From Gnetum montanum (lineage: Eukaryota > Streptophyta > Gnetopsida > Gnetales > Gnetaceae), in assembly GCA_015680685.1 (NCBI GenBank), contig MNCI01017629.1, forward strand, positions 526,702-590,701: a DNA stretch of 64,000 nt, written 5' to 3'. How positions within the stretch are numbered: position 1 is the first letter of the stretch; every line of letters starts with the position of its first letter. This document shows positions 34,818 to 47,439 of the stretch, piece after piece. The translations under genes and the position numbers were made by a program. The notes under the pieces are model-generated. The model was not told the DNA's origin and ran no database searches. It saw nothing but the letters and a program-made list of their open reading frames with translations.

Positions 34818-35628
34818 TGATGAGTGGCGAGGTACCCCTACACACAACCATACGAATACAAGTGTCTCACGCACGATCTGTTTGAACTCCAAGGACTAAG
34901 TGCTTATGCACCCTAATGAAACACTTAAGGTTAATCAATCGTTGTCTTCTCAAACTTACTTGTATTATCATTGTTGTATGGTTAAGTAAGCTTGAGGTAT
35001 ATGATTTTTATATCTTTTCTCTTTTTAATGTCTTATACCAATGAGGAAAGGTGAAGAGAACTAAATGACTAACTTATATTAACTATTCACTAACTAAGTT
35101 CTAATTTCCCTAGCACCAGTATCCATTCCCACTTGCCGCACACACCTTGAACCAGTGCAACACTACTAGGATTACCAAACGCTACTCGTTACTGGGTTAC
35201 CAAGCGTTACACATGTGCTCGAAGCGGTCGTACTGAATGCACTTAACTAGGAGAGTCAAGGGTTGAGAGAGATTAATTATCTAGGAAAGAATTTAAACAT
35301 TTAATAATAATTAATTCCTATTTAGCTTAGTCAACATGCTACAAGGTTTATCAGAAAGTTTGTCTTTATTGCTGTACACAAATATGTGCTCAGGTATAAT
35401 TTGCTCGAATAAAGATCCATTTACTTTAAGACTCCTACTGTAGGCACATGGAAATTATTCTAACTTTGGAATGGTAAAACTACTATAGCTTGGCTAAGGG
35501 TCTAAGTCTAGATCAGTGAACAAGGGAAAGTCGCCTCTTATTTATAGGCATGACGGTGGGCTACGATATCGTGTACATGATATCACAGGGTGGATGCGAT
35601 ATCACGTACGTGATATCGTGGCTCATCA
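34818..35628 (-). repeat. 5' LTR of element C (811 bp)
   Basis: Begins TGATGAGTGGCG and ends GTGGCTCATCA before the right-hand CTTGT. U3 has two dyad units (about 35566-35620, for example GATATCACGTACGTGATATC), one more than the 3' LTR, which fits the 33 bp length difference. Confidence 0.93.
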
Positions 35629-35633
35629 CTTGT

Positions 35634-36692
35634 GGTCATACTGCTTCATATTTTTAAGATTACTTGATGTCAAGTTGAGCCTCAATTATGTTATAACTTT
35701 GGTACAAATGCATAGACATATTTATATATGTAGAAGCCCTCTTTTGTGTATGTTGAAGGAAATGTTTAATTTCATTTTTAGATGTATGTAAGTGGGCTCC
35801 TAATATCTTAAGAATAATCCTCTAATATTAAGGCATATCTCTATGCACTCTAAATGCACATGTATGATCATTTTATAATTCAAATTTCATGTTAAGCTAC
35901 TCATTCATGAACAATATTAATTACCTTCTAAATCTTATCTTATGTGGCACATTATCATGTTTATAGCATAATTTAGCCTATTCTACATGAAATATGAGCT
36001 TCCTAAACTATATCCAAATCATTTCAACTATTATATTCATCAAATTCCTCTTTAATCTTAAGCTATGACTCTTTATATTTTTTTTAAGCAAAACCATGAC
36101 CAGGCCATGACTTGTGTTTTACAAAAATTTCAAACTATAATCAATTATTAGTTCAATAGTATACACAAAGTAAAAATGTCTTTGTTTGGGCCATCATTAC
36201 ACATGTTCTTAATTATTTACATGAAAATGCTAAGGATATAAGATTTCAAAGTTTAAAGATCATTGCAATCTTATCATGATTCGTGGTTAGGTAGCCATGA
36301 CCTAAGCATGACCTATTATTAGGAAACCATAAGTAATTCATGACTTGTGATTAATGAAGAGGTAGGTGTAGCAGCCACCATGACCTAATCAAAATCCATC
36401 CTTAGCTCATCAAGATGCCATTACAACCCTTCGTTAGCAAACTGCAAGCTAGCAACCACTCATGGTCATTATTTTCCATCTTAGCATAGATGACGACATG
36501 ACCAAGACACATGGTTAGGATCACAATCATACCATAAGGACATCATAATCCATGATTTATCACCATAAGAATGCCATGAGCAAACCACAACTTGAGGTTA
36601 ATTCAAATTTGTAGATTTTGTTAATATTAGAGTCTAGACTTTGGTACCCATGTCCATGCATTATAAGGTCTTTTGTTGCATAAACTTTGATA
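35634..36692 (+). repeat. Repeat X copy 1, right part
   Basis: From about 35930 it aligns with 49520-50310 for more than 700 bp. Both copies are dotted with CCATGACC/CATGATC motifs. The copy ends before TGGTATCAAATCTTGA at 36695-36710, a plausible tRNA-Met primer site, so X may be a 5' LTR in plus orientation. Confidence 0.6.
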
Positions 36693-36694
36693 TG

Positions 36695-36710
36695 TGGTAT
36701 CAAATCTTGA
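36695..36710 (+). promoter_or_regulatory. Possible tRNA-Met primer-binding site after repeat X1
   Basis: TGGTATCAAATC matches nine of the first ten bases of the usual TGGTATCAGAGC. Its position at the end of the X homology supports the reading, but no gag or pol follows. Confidence 0.45.
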
Positions 36711-37759
36711 GATATAAATTTACATGCTTAAAGCTAAAGGTAGCAAGATAAATTTTAATTCTTGAGTTATGATAGGAAGGTAAAATATTTGAAGTTATAA
36801 ATAAGACAATAGTTTTGTTGAAATATTTTGATGAAAGATTATTGCATAGTCATGAGGCATAATTATGATTAAGGCATATAAATGATTTAAGAAAAATAAA
36901 AAATGCCAAATAAGAATTAAAATAGATGAGACATAATTGTATTCAAGTATTGTTGTATGTATGTGACTAAAACATCTAAGTGTTGAAACATGTTTACTGT
37001 CTTGGGGTAGTCTCATTTAAAGGAGGGTTCTTCCTTTCTATCCCTCAAATATTTAGAAGTTTTGTAGTTATGTGTGGAGCCAAAAAATATAAATATTACT
37101 CTCTTTATTATAAGAACCCCTATGTCTAAGTCCTCCTTAGGTGTTTAAAGAGGAAAAAATTTTCATTCCTTCTTTCTTTCAAATTTCATATTTATAAGCC
37201 TAAGTAGTAATTACATGTTTATGCGTACAAGGAAAGTAATTTGAAAACCAAAGAAGAAGAATGATACCTAATGAAGAAAGCCTAATGATGCCTATCTGAC
37301 TTGAAAAGTTACATTTGAAGATTGACAACCCAAGGAGATCCTATCTAGTAAGGTAAGTGTGATTTTGAGAAACAAATAATCATAAGTGAGAAAAATGAAT
37401 CTCAAATTGTAACCTAAGTGAATAATTATTTTATATGCCCATGTGGAAATATGTAATTTCTTAAGAAGCCAAACCATGATCTAAGTGGCCCACAAAATTT
37501 GTAAGCCCTAACATGCAAAGAAGAAAAAGATGTGAATGAAGCACTAAGATCTTAAATGCACTCATGTATCTCAATAATCATTCCAAAATTCTATAATGAG
37601 CTAAAATAAATAAAAGAAGAAAGAGATAAAGGCCACACATAATGAAGCCTATAAGAAATAAAATAAGCTAAGCCTCAAAAATCAAAGTAGCCTCAAGATC
37701 ATAGTAATTCTGTAAAGTATAAAAGCATCAAAGAATGAAGCATAAAGAAAGAAAAGACT
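36711..37759. other. Unassigned sequence between X copies
   Basis: AT-rich sequence with no recognised domain. If X1 and X2 were the two LTRs of one element, this would be its deleted internal region. Confidence 0.3.
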
Positions 37760-38332
37760 TAAATAATAAACAATTAATTGAATAATCAAGAAGAAATTTA
37801 AAATCCTAAAATATCAAGAAGAAAAGAATCAAAATGGAAAGATATATATTACTTAAGTTCAAGGTCAAAAAAATTAAAGCAAACTCCAAGCCATGAATTC
37901 AAGGCATTAAGACAATGGCCTACCACATAATCAAAAAATCAAATGGGAAATGCATATCTTAAATGAAAATGATTTCTAAATCCTATTCACTACTCAATCT
38001 ATAAATTAATTCCAAGGCTTGTAACACAATGTAGTATAGCATTTTAACATTGAGAAATGAAGTAAGGATGTCTCTCCTTAAGCTTTTCCTCATGTAATTG
38101 TTCATATTTTATTCTTATGAGAGGGTCTTCTAGTTCTATTCAAGCTTCATGAAGAACATACTATCTTGCATTCTTGTAGCTATTTTTCTCCCATTTCAAG
38201 ATCTCCCATTACAATATCTAGATGCTAAATATCTTACAATTCTCTCACATAGTTCTCACATTTTCATAATCCAAACCCCTTACATGTCTCATACTCAAAA
38301 CCTTAAGGTTTTTTCAAGAATTGGTTTCAAAT
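37760..38332 (+). repeat. Repeat X copy 2, left part
   Basis: Aligns with 27780-28195, including tctataaatta and gtaaggatgtctctccttaa. It is cut at 38332 by the LTR of element D. Confidence 0.6.
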
Positions 38333-39225
38333 TGATGAGTAGCGAGCAACCCCTATGCCCAACCATACAAATTAGTAGTGTTCATTGAGTGATCCAATCA
38401 AATTTTGTAGACTCTAGCTCTCTAAGTACACTTGATATAGGCATTGAATTTCAAGAATGCGACATTTTCTTCCTAGTTGCACTTGTGAGGATCAAGGGTA
38501 TGGTTAAGTGTAACTGAGGCACATGATTTGTATCATTTTTATGCTTTCCATTTAATTCATCTAAGTGTAAAAATAAATTAATTAAATGCTAATTAATCTA
38601 CTAATTAATTAATGCTTAACTTTTCCTAACATAAGTATCTATTTCCATCTGCTATAAACATCCTAAACATGTTTCAATTCTATTGGGTTACTAGGTGTAA
38701 ATGCTATTGGGTTACCAAGAATAAATGCTATTGGGATTACCAAGCATTAACTTATGCTTGAGATGGTCATAATTATGCACATTTATTACTTGATATTGAT
38801 TAGTTAATTAAAGGAATTAAAATAAATTTCATATGTAGTAAATGCATTAAGGAAATATTATGCCAATTCCAAGTGATGAAAGGCTTATCAAGAAGCTCAT
38901 CTTTATTGTTATTTACATTGAAGTGTCTAGGTACATTAGTGCTTAAATAAATATTTGTACACTTCTCAACTCCTAATGCAAGTACTTAAAAAATATTCTA
39001 ACTCTCAAATAAACAAGCTTCTAGAGTTTGGCTAAGCTATCAATGAACGAATACCATAAATGTAATGGGTACATGCATTTATATAGGCAAGACTAGACAT
39101 TCCATTGATGCATATGTGTCAACACACTAAATTATGTATCGATAGGTATACATCGACAGGATCATGTCAATGGGATCACATTGATGTATTTGCATTGATG
39201 TAGACAAACCCATGATGACTCATGA
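38333..39225 (-). repeat. 3' LTR of element D (893 bp)
   Basis: Begins TGATGAGTAGCGAG and ends CTCATGA, one base off the family terminus. Its U3 (39095-39215) uses TTGATG/CATCAA-type repeats instead of the GATATCGC dyads of A-C. TATA-like element on the minus strand at about 39080 (tttatatagg). Confidence 0.85.
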
Positions 39226-39243
39226 TACCCTCATGACTGAATG
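39226..39243 (-). promoter_or_regulatory. Polypurine tract of element D
   Basis: Minus strand CAGTCATGAGGGTA next to the LTR, one base different from the A-C version. Confidence 0.72.
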
Positions 39244-39450
39244 AAAACTCATCCTTGAGTGAAAAGAAAGAAAGAATAAGTTCTTCATAAAATTTTGGGA
39301 AGGTATGAGATTATTAACTTATTTAATGACACACACATAGACTCAAAATGATACTAAGTTTCCAAGTGTAAAAATTTAAACAGTTTACAGAAATTAACAT
39401 TCATGACAACAAAACTGAACACCATTACAAAAACTAACAACAAAATTCCT

Positions 39451-42305
39451 CTAGCAACTTGAATATGAGGAGGAAATTAAATGGTCCCAGGCAATGGAGG
39501 TTCTTGAGGTGCTAAAGAACCTTCTACTATCTCTAGTGCATGCTACTATTATGGTTGAGATTGTGGTAGTTGTGGCTATCCTACTATAGCTATGACTGCT
39601 AGTTGAAGATGGAATGTGAAGATGGAAAGTATTCAACAATGCTTTCATCTTACCCTCCTTGCTCCAATGATTGTACATGGTCCATGTAGCACCACCAATG
39701 TAGGTTGGTATTGGAACATCTCACATGTAGGGAATTGCAAGAAAAAACTCCTTCACGTTGATAAACCATGCAATGAAATGTTTGTGTTTGATGTTAAATT
39801 CTTGGATAGCATTCTATAGCTTTTGGTAGTCATTCAATCCATCATCCAGATTCTGAATAGTTTATAGTTGATTAGTGAAGTGATCTATGAGAACATCAAG
39901 TTCAGAATTAGTAGTTTCTAACTTTTGCTTTGTCTCCTTATGATGCTTGAACTTAGCATCGTACAATAGGTACAAGATGGTCAACTACTTCTCAAACTCT
40001 TATTTTAGCCTCTTGATAGTTAGCATTGCAAAGTTTGTGTAACAAACGTTGTCAAGCTCCATGTACTCTACCATGTCTTCAATTTGCAACTCCTTGAGAT
40101 GGACTTTTGCCTTGTTGTATGCATTTAGTCTATCAAAGATGGGCTACCACATGTCACCTCCTTGTTGGATCTACTAGAGGGTCTCATTTACTTTTGCTTT
40201 TGTTAGTTTGATCTCTCTTTCATTAATTTATTTTTGAAGACTAAGTTGGTCCTTGTAATGGTTCTTAACCCTTTCAAATTTGAGGGTTACATTCTTCCAA
40301 GTAGCAATATTGATTGTATATTTCTAGTGAAGAGCAAAAACCACCTTCATTGAGAGATTATGATTTTCTAATATCAACCTCCTTAGATCCATGGTTACCT
40401 TGGTAAGACACTCCTGTTCTTATCTCATATATTCAACCATCTATTCTTTCTATAGCTCAACATTGCATAGGTAATAGTTATCCTTGGTCAGCACTACATT
40501 CTCCTTACAAATCTTTGATAAGTCCTTTTCAATGTTATAAGCCAATTTTGCTTCTAAGGACTCATCAAAGATGGTAGTCTCCTTGGCATTCTCAGCTACT
40601 TGAAGTTTTTTCTAAAGTTGCAGAAAATCTTCATCTCTAGTTAAATCTTGACCAAGAACTATGGGATTAGTGACATAGGCTCTCAATTCTGTAACTTTAG
40701 TAGCCAAGTATCAATTTTTAGCTATGGCTACCTCAAGTTGGGCATTGGAGATGAGGTACTTGCTCTTAGCCTCCAATAGCATCAATTGGATTTCAGTGCT
40801 ATCATTCAGAAGGTTAAAGATCTTTGGAATCAAATGCCTAGTCCCCACATATCATTCTAGTAATTCCTTATGCTGGGCTACATCAAATATCCAATTTTCT
40901 ACTCTTGTAGACATCTGCACATCTCTAACTACAACAATATCTAGCATAGATGTCATAGCAACATTGAGTGGTTTCCCCACTCTATTAACTATCATCTTGG
41001 CCGCTATTTCCTATCCTTGGTGCTACATCACCAAGACAATTGTCCAATCACCTTCTCCAAGTGCATTGATAAGGTAGCAACATTTCTAGAGATATTTCGA
41101 AATTGCTATTATCTTGGAATGGACATTGTTACCTCTCAAGCACTAGGACATTGATGTTGTGTCCTCTAACTAGTTGATGGTATGACTAACCTAATTCAAA
41201 TGGATCAAGGATAGTTAGTAGATGGATGGATCACCACTTAGCCCTACTTACTACTACTACAAGAGTTTCTCATGGAGTTTCTACATGCGCTCCATGGCAA
41301 CATGAGCCTCTAACATTGTTTCATGAGTGGTGGCTGCTCCTCTTCTTGAGTCCTGGTAGGCACTTTATCTTCCATCATTTCTATCCAAGAGGCAGTAGGA
41401 GAATGTTGAAGGGTGTCATTGGAATAATGAGCTATTTCTTCCCTTTTGCATAATTTTCGAATTAGGGATTAAAAGGGAAGTACCTTTCTCCCACACTCAT
41501 TTTCCTTGAAGTGGTTATATATCTCAAGATAGATTAGTTGTGGGAGATCAATAGGAAATTTTTCACTTAGAGCTACACATGCATGAATAGAAAATACTAT
41601 CACCTTACTTGGCCTCACCATCAAATTGAGGTGGTAGGTAACAATATTGAAGTATGCACATTTTTCAATTATGAGTGCATCGTATTCCTTGCAATCAAGT
41701 CCATAGCACCTTTACATCCACTTTTGCTTTACCTTTGAATCTACTTGTGTTGAGGTTTCTGCTAAGGTTGCCCTAGTTTTTGACAACCTGAGGACCTAAG
41801 AGATGGCCTCCACCAAGTCAGACACACTAATATCCTTGATTTTCATAGTGGCATTGGCTTGCCTATTATTCCAGAAGAGATAGGTTTTCCCCATGTACCA
41901 TTCTTCACTAGAGGTAAGAATAGGCCACATGGGAGAACTTTGCAATTGAGTTCTGACTTTTTCTGTAGTGAAGTCTAAGAAAATACCAAAGTTCAACTCT
42001 TGGAGAATCAAATGTTAAATCTTCTTAGCCTTAATTTACCTAAGGTAGGAATACATCAAGGTGGCCTCAAGGTTTGGCCTTGGTCCTAGTGCCTCATCTT
42101 AGTGATATTTCTCTATTTTAGCTTTTGGAATCTATCGAACAGATTCCACTTTGGGATCCTCTCAAAGAGGTGCCATTGCATGTGTTTTAATTGCTTGCCC
42201 TTGGGGCTATTTCAACTATTGGTCCCTTCTAATTCTAGGTGGCTTGTCCCTTGGTTGAGATGGTCCTACCTCTTTTCCACATTTGTCCCTTGGTCTTGGT
42301 GCCAT
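39451..42305 (-). pseudogene. Long ORF in env position of element D
   Basis: This is a nearly continuous minus-strand frame of roughly 950 codons with scattered stops and at least one frame shift. A start at 42303-42305 opens a basic N-terminus (MAPRPRDKCGKEVG). The middle part includes NFGIFLDFTTEKVRTQL and VSDLVEAIS (open segment 41796-42011), then ALIIEKCAYFNIVTYHLNL. From about 40850 to 39850 comes a long K/E/L-rich coiled-coil-like region, for example LEAKLAYNIEKDLSKICKE. A serine/threonine-rich tail ends at 39451. No signal peptide or membrane segment is seen, so it is not a typical env. The general plan resembles the putative plant transposon protein ORFs found downstream of integrase in some Athila elements, by inference only. 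It is absent from A, B and C. Confidence 0.6.
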
Positions 42306-44200
42306 TTGTAATCATAACATGATCAAAGATTAGCATTTGGTGTGTAACTTAAAATTTTCTGGTACCTTGTCTCTTGGATTAGTTACACTTGGCCAAGTTG
42401 TGATCATGGAAGATTTGATTATTTTATAATTATTCTATTTAGATGGCTACCAGAGTTTGTTGGAAATGTTCAAATCTCATGAATTAGTAATTTTAATATT
42501 ATTTTATTGGTTAAACCTTGTGGAAGTTAGAAAAAATTCGATAATTTTTTTGTCTAAAACCTAAGGTTTGCGCCCTTCATGACATAGATCTCACCTCTTG
42601 TAGTTATAAGAATAAAGAACAAGGTTAATTAGACAAGTGGTTTGTGAGATATGAGCTTTGGAAAGCATTGGGCTCTAAAAACTACAAACATTCCTTGGGT
42701 GTTTGAAGAAGAATGTGCAAAATCATACAAAGTGTTGTGCTATACATAGCCAAATTTTATATTGCATTGATGTGATCACATTAATGGGGTTGTGTTGATG
42801 TAATTTTTTGATAAAATTTTTCACTTTCAAAAATCAAGGAAAAACAAGGAATTTTTAAATAAAAGTGGAGTCCAAATAAAGCCAAAGAATCCTAGAACAT
42901 AATGAAATACATGAAGAAGGCTAGAAAAATCATAAAAAAGGAAATTTTACTCAGATAATTTTAATAAAGAAGTGCATAACTAGATGTATCCAACATGAAG
43001 CACAAAATATTTGAATGCAAAAACACCTAAGAGATGAGAAACTTAACTCATCCAACTAAGGAGTACATAAATGGATCCTCCCCATAGCAAGCTTATGCCC
43101 TTAATGCCCTTGCATGTCCTCAAACTAAAGAGTTGGTGGGCCCCATGGATGATTAATAGTTGTGGTTAGTTAAGGACCAAATTACCAAAGAAACTACCAA
43201 ATAATTTTGACTGTATCAATCCAAGACATTGAATGAACATGAGAAAAGTTAGCAAGGTGAGTTAATGGAATGCATAGTAGATGAGAGAGTGTGGAATGGA
43301 GTCCTATATCATGATCACTTGAAGTCTCTTGTGCATTTTATGGTTAATATGACTTGATAACATTCATCCTTAGTCTAGTGACTTTGCATTGGCATGTTTA
43401 GACATGTCAATCCTCAAGGCACAAGAATATCCCCATAGATCAATTACCATTCCAAAAAGAGAAGTAAGAAGTGAGATGAGCCTTAGTTAGAGGGGATATT
43501 TAGGCATGGGTAACATGTCTTTCTAATCCCATAACTAGTATTTGTATCCCATTATTTTTTCTAAGGGTTGTGCTCTAAATTTCCATTATTTTTATTTTTT
43601 AAAAGTTTTTAGATTTTTGGATGGGAACCACACCATGCAAAGACTTAACTTCTTGTTGTTGGTTAACAATGGAATGATGAGAAATCCATGGAAACACTCA
43701 TGCATCCAAGAGGGTAGGCAATTATAAAGAGCATCAAAGCCCTTTGAAGTTACATGCTTGTCTATCCATTTAATCCTTTCCAATTTTGGAAACTACCAAG
43801 ATTACAAGTTCCTTAAAAGTTTCATTTTAAGAAGGGACCTCATACTTCCAAAATAAGTAAATACCATAGAATTTTGTGAATGGATGGATAAATTGGACTT
43901 ACTTCTTGTTATCATGAAAATAAGCCATGTCTTAGTTATGAATATGAAAATTCAAAGATAGAATCCAAACATTAGCAATCAAATGACATTATAGTACAAA
44001 CCACCATCAATTGATAGCTATAGTTGCACGAAGCCTTGGTAGCAATAAAGGAAAACATAAGAAAACTTCCAAACCAAATAAAGTAAAATATAGAAGAAAT
44101 TGTGAAATATTTAAGAAAGAGAAAATATACTAAAAATCATGTAAATCAAAAACTGTGAAAAATAGAAAAAATGGAAAACTGAGAAGCCACTTTGTTTGGT
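42306..44200 (-). other. Non-coding spacer between integrase and env-position ORF (element D)
   Basis: Parts align with the 3' internal region of A-C (for example 43060-43160 with 14090-14200 and 43540-43650 with 14530-14640). A stretch at 42768-42806 has TTGATGTGATCACATTAA-type dyads like the U3 of LTR D. Confidence 0.5.
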
Positions 44201-45500
44201 TTAGCATGGATGGCCATCTCCCTCATGATTGAATTGGAAGAATGAGATACAAAAAATTGAGTATGCCTTTCCATTTGTCAAGGTGTTTTGGTTACTAGCT
44301 CTCTTGGGTTCATGGAAAGGTGTGAGTTGTTGCATGTTGACTAGTAGCTTTTTGTTTTGGCTTTTACGTTTGTGTATTAAATTAGCCATAGAAGAAAAGA
44401 TTTCATAGATAATATATGATCCCTCCCACAACATTTGAAATTTAGTTCTTTGTGGCACATGTGTGGGATTCTAGTATAGGACCTTATCTCCTAGTTGAAA
44501 ATTTTACTTTCTTAATATTAAGATCATGTCATTTTTTGTTAAATGCCTTATGCACTTCGTTAGACAATAGGACCACTAGTTAGTTCTCATCTAGTACATT
44601 AAGATTCATTAATCTTTGTTTCTATGCTAGGCTAAGGTCAAGGCAAAGGTCACAGGTGGTTGACAATGTAAAAATTTTTGATTGGATGGGAAATGTTGGT
44701 AGTTTGTCATACATAAGCTCATAAGGTGAGTAGGCAATAGGAAGTTTCTAAGTGGAGTGGTAGGCGCAAAAGACATCATTGAGTTTTATGCTCCAATCCA
44801 TCCTATATTTACTAACAGTTCTTGTTAGTATTTTTTTTGATCTCCCTATTCGTAACCTCTACTTGAACATTAGCTTTGGGGTGGTAGGCTGTTAGTTTAT
44901 GCTTAATCCCCAAGCACTGCATGAGCTTCTGAAAGGTGGTGCCTATAAAATGAGTTTCATTATAAAAAATAAGTACATGTGGCATCCCAAACCTATTTAA
45001 AACATGTTGTTATACAAACCAAGCAGCCATAGAAGATTTTCAATGAATAATGGCCGTTGCTTCTACTCACTTCATATAGTAGCCAATAGCTACTATGATG
45101 TATGACTTCTCATTGGACATGGAAGTGTTGGAATCGATGAAATTGATGCCCCAAATATCAAAGGGGCCTAATGGTTGGATTCACTACTAAGGCTCCTCCA
45201 TACAAGTAGTTATTCAATCATCATGTTGGCAATGATCATAGGAGTAGATGAAGTGGTAAGCCTCCCTAAAAGGTGTTGGCCAATAATATCTTGCTAAGAG
45301 GATATTAATGGTCATGCATCTCTTAGAGTAGTGGCCCCCACAATGGCCCTCATGACTATCTTGGAGAATGTGTAGTTAATCATCATTAAGTACATACCAT
45401 TGAACTAGGCCATTAGCACACACCTTATAAAGATGTTCATTGATTTTCATGAAGTGTTTTGCCTAGTAAAGAAACAATTTTTTCTTCTTATTGTCCCATT
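44201..45500 (-). pseudogene. Integrase (element D)
   Basis: The core domain can be read on the minus strand. FIDSNTSMSNEKSYIIVAIG and YYMKWVEATA lie at about 45040-45135, carrying the first catalytic Asp. GMPHVLIFYNETHFIGTTFQ follows at about 44930-44985: the second Asp of the usual ISDxGTHF motif is Tyr. Then come KLTAYHPKANVQVEVTNREI (about 44840-44900), with the catalytic Glu retained, and SIKLNDVFCAYHST. The C-terminal open segment 44201-44458 ends HEGDGHPC. The zinc-binding N-terminal part is at about 45220-45480. Stops and shifts are frequent. Confidence 0.82.
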
Positions 45501-45559
45501 TCTATGATATCTCTTGAGTGATAAGGTAAGTGAGAATGCCATTGTACTAGTTGGTTTTA

Positions 45560-46150
45560 GTGAGAATTTTTTTAATTATAGCCCTAACAAAGTAGAGTTC
45601 ATCAATAAATTGATTTGAAAGTAGGTCCTCCTCCTTTTTGTTGTTCCATCTCAATTGAGACAAGTAGCCAACAACCACATTCTTGGTCTCCTTTTGATCT
45701 ACCATTATTAGATTGAATTTCTATAAAATCACCAACCATAGTATAGCATGAGAGCTCACAATTGGCTTATTCATTAGGAACCAAACTATGTTGTGATTTA
45801 TGTGTACAAAAACCTTCTACCCAAGCACATAGTACTTGAATTGTTTCAAGGCATAGACCATTGCTATCAGTTCTTTCTCCATGGTGGTGTAGTTCAATTA
45901 TGTACTCACAATGCTTATGCTCTTACAGTAGATGTAGTAAGGACATTTCTGATTCTTTAGCTACATGAGCATAGCTTCCAAGGCATAATTGAATGTATCC
46001 ATCATAATGTGAAAAGGTTTAGACCAATCAAGTGCTAGTAGATCAGAGTTTTCATGAGCTTCTACTTGAGTTGCTAAATGCATGCTCACATTCCTTAGTG
46101 TAGAGAAATGGAGCATCCTTCTTTGTTAGCTCCACTAATAGTTTGAGAAT
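45560..46150 (-). pseudogene. RNase H region (element D)
   Basis: Downstream of reverse transcriptase the minus strand carries, in shifting frames, the features of a Ty3-type RNase H: an MTDAS-like start, ALGAMLMQ-like, YYASKTL-like, TTEKELIA-like and YALKQFKYY-like motifs at about 46010-45830. A VFVHINHNTL-like motif and a final DYLSQL-like motif at about 45650 follow. Each is recognisable only after changing frame, so the assignment rests on order and position between reverse transcriptase and integrase. Confidence 0.65.
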
Positions 46151-46199
46151 CTTATAGAAATTCTAGATGAAGCACTAGTAGTAGCTAGTGTGGCCATGA

Positions 46200-47150
46200 A
46201 ATGACCTCACATATTTCACTATTTTTAGCTATCAAGTAATTCCTTGGATAACCCTTATTTTCTCAAGATCCACCTCAATCCTTTTTTATCAAATTTTGTG
46301 CCCCATCTCAATGCCTTCCTAGATCAGATCATCAAGTGGATTTCTGGAAATTGAACCTAAGGTTTGTCTCCATGCATATTTTTAGAAATTACTCAAGATG
46401 ATCTAAGACTTGCTCCAATGTAGCCCCATAGGCAGAAAGTCATTCATGAAGACTTCCACCACACTACCAATATATTATTGGAAAATGCTTAGGACAAGGT
46501 GTTGGAATGTTTTAGGGGCATAGCATAGGCTAAAAAATATCTTTTTGTATGCGAAAGTCCCCTAGGAACTCATGAATGTGGTTCTGGCCTCATCCTCTAG
46601 TGCTATCTAGATTTGGTTATAGCCACTATAACCATTTAGAAAGCTATAGTAACAATGCCTAGAAATGATATCCAACACCTAGTACACAAATGATAAAGGA
46701 AAATGATCCTTGTATGTTGCCATATTCAATAGCCTAAAATCAATACAGACCCTCCATTTCCCATCTTTCTTTGGCATTATGATGAGTGGACTAACCCACT
46801 CACTATCTACAATGGGATAGATGAACACCTCCTTGAAGAGTTGTTTGATTTCGTCTTTGACAATTCACTTTAGTTTGGCATTCAACCATTGCTACAATTT
46901 CCTCTTTGGTTTAATGGAGAAATATATGAAGATGTGATGCTAGCATATTCTTGGATTGATTCCAGTTAGCTCATGATATGACCAAGCAAAGATTGTTGAC
47001 CATTTGTAGACCACCTCCAAAAAATTCATTTTTTGCACACGAGAAAGGTTGACATTGATAATGATCGACTTATTTTTCAAAAAATCATATTCCATTCCAA
47101 TTGGTAGAGTTTTTAACTAAAGGGGCTCATTTTTAAAGTTATTAGGGATT
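46200..47150 (-). pseudogene. Reverse transcriptase (element D)
   Basis: Clear Ty3/gypsy polymerase motifs are read on the minus strand. They are VSPLIIMPKKDGKWRVCIDF at about 46735-46800, then RLLNMATYKDHFPLSF, then ISRHCYYSFLNGYSGYNQIQ (about 46590-46670) and RTTFMSSWGTFAYKK (about 46530-46590). The catalytic box reads VFMNDF at about 46440-46455, where the usual YxDD has lost one aspartate. Stops follow. This domain is missing from A, B and C. Confidence 0.85.
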
Positions 47151-47439
47151 TCCAACTCTTCCTAATTGGTATCATCAAGTTCATCAGAGACTTGGTGATG
47201 AACTTGTTCTAGTTCATCCATGCCTTCAATGTAGGAACTTATTAGGCTCTCAATTTGTTGCATACACAATGTGGAACCACTTTTAGATTCAACTATTAGA
47301 CATTGGATGCCCTCTTATTTTGTGGCTACTATGTATACACACCTTTAACTTTTTGTGACATTCACACATTGACTACATGATGTTATTATTTTCCTCTTAA
47401 TTGTCCATAATTTCTACATGTAGTGACATCCTATGTCAC

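Larger units (their letters stand above)
28542..35628 (-). mobile_element. Element C: complete gag-protease Athila-like retrotransposon
   Basis: LTRs at 28542-29319 and 34818-35628 flank gag and protease on the minus strand. The target duplication CTTGT is perfect (28537-28541 and 35629-35633). Termini are TGATGAG/CTCATCA. A primer-binding site close to the tRNA-Asp type follows the 5' LTR. Like A and B it lacks reverse transcriptase, RNase H and integrase, but it keeps 99 bp of pol tail that A and B have lost. It interrupts repeat X1. Confidence 0.95.

Noticed and set aside
40724-41453. Plus-strand open frames of 117 and 75 codons as genes
   Set aside because: They are antisense to the long minus-strand ORF of element D and have no homology of their own.
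42326-42850. Possible extra LTR inside element D because of TTGATGTGATCACATTAA-type dyads
   Set aside because: Only short similarity to the U3 of LTR D is seen; no terminal repeats or duplications could be found.
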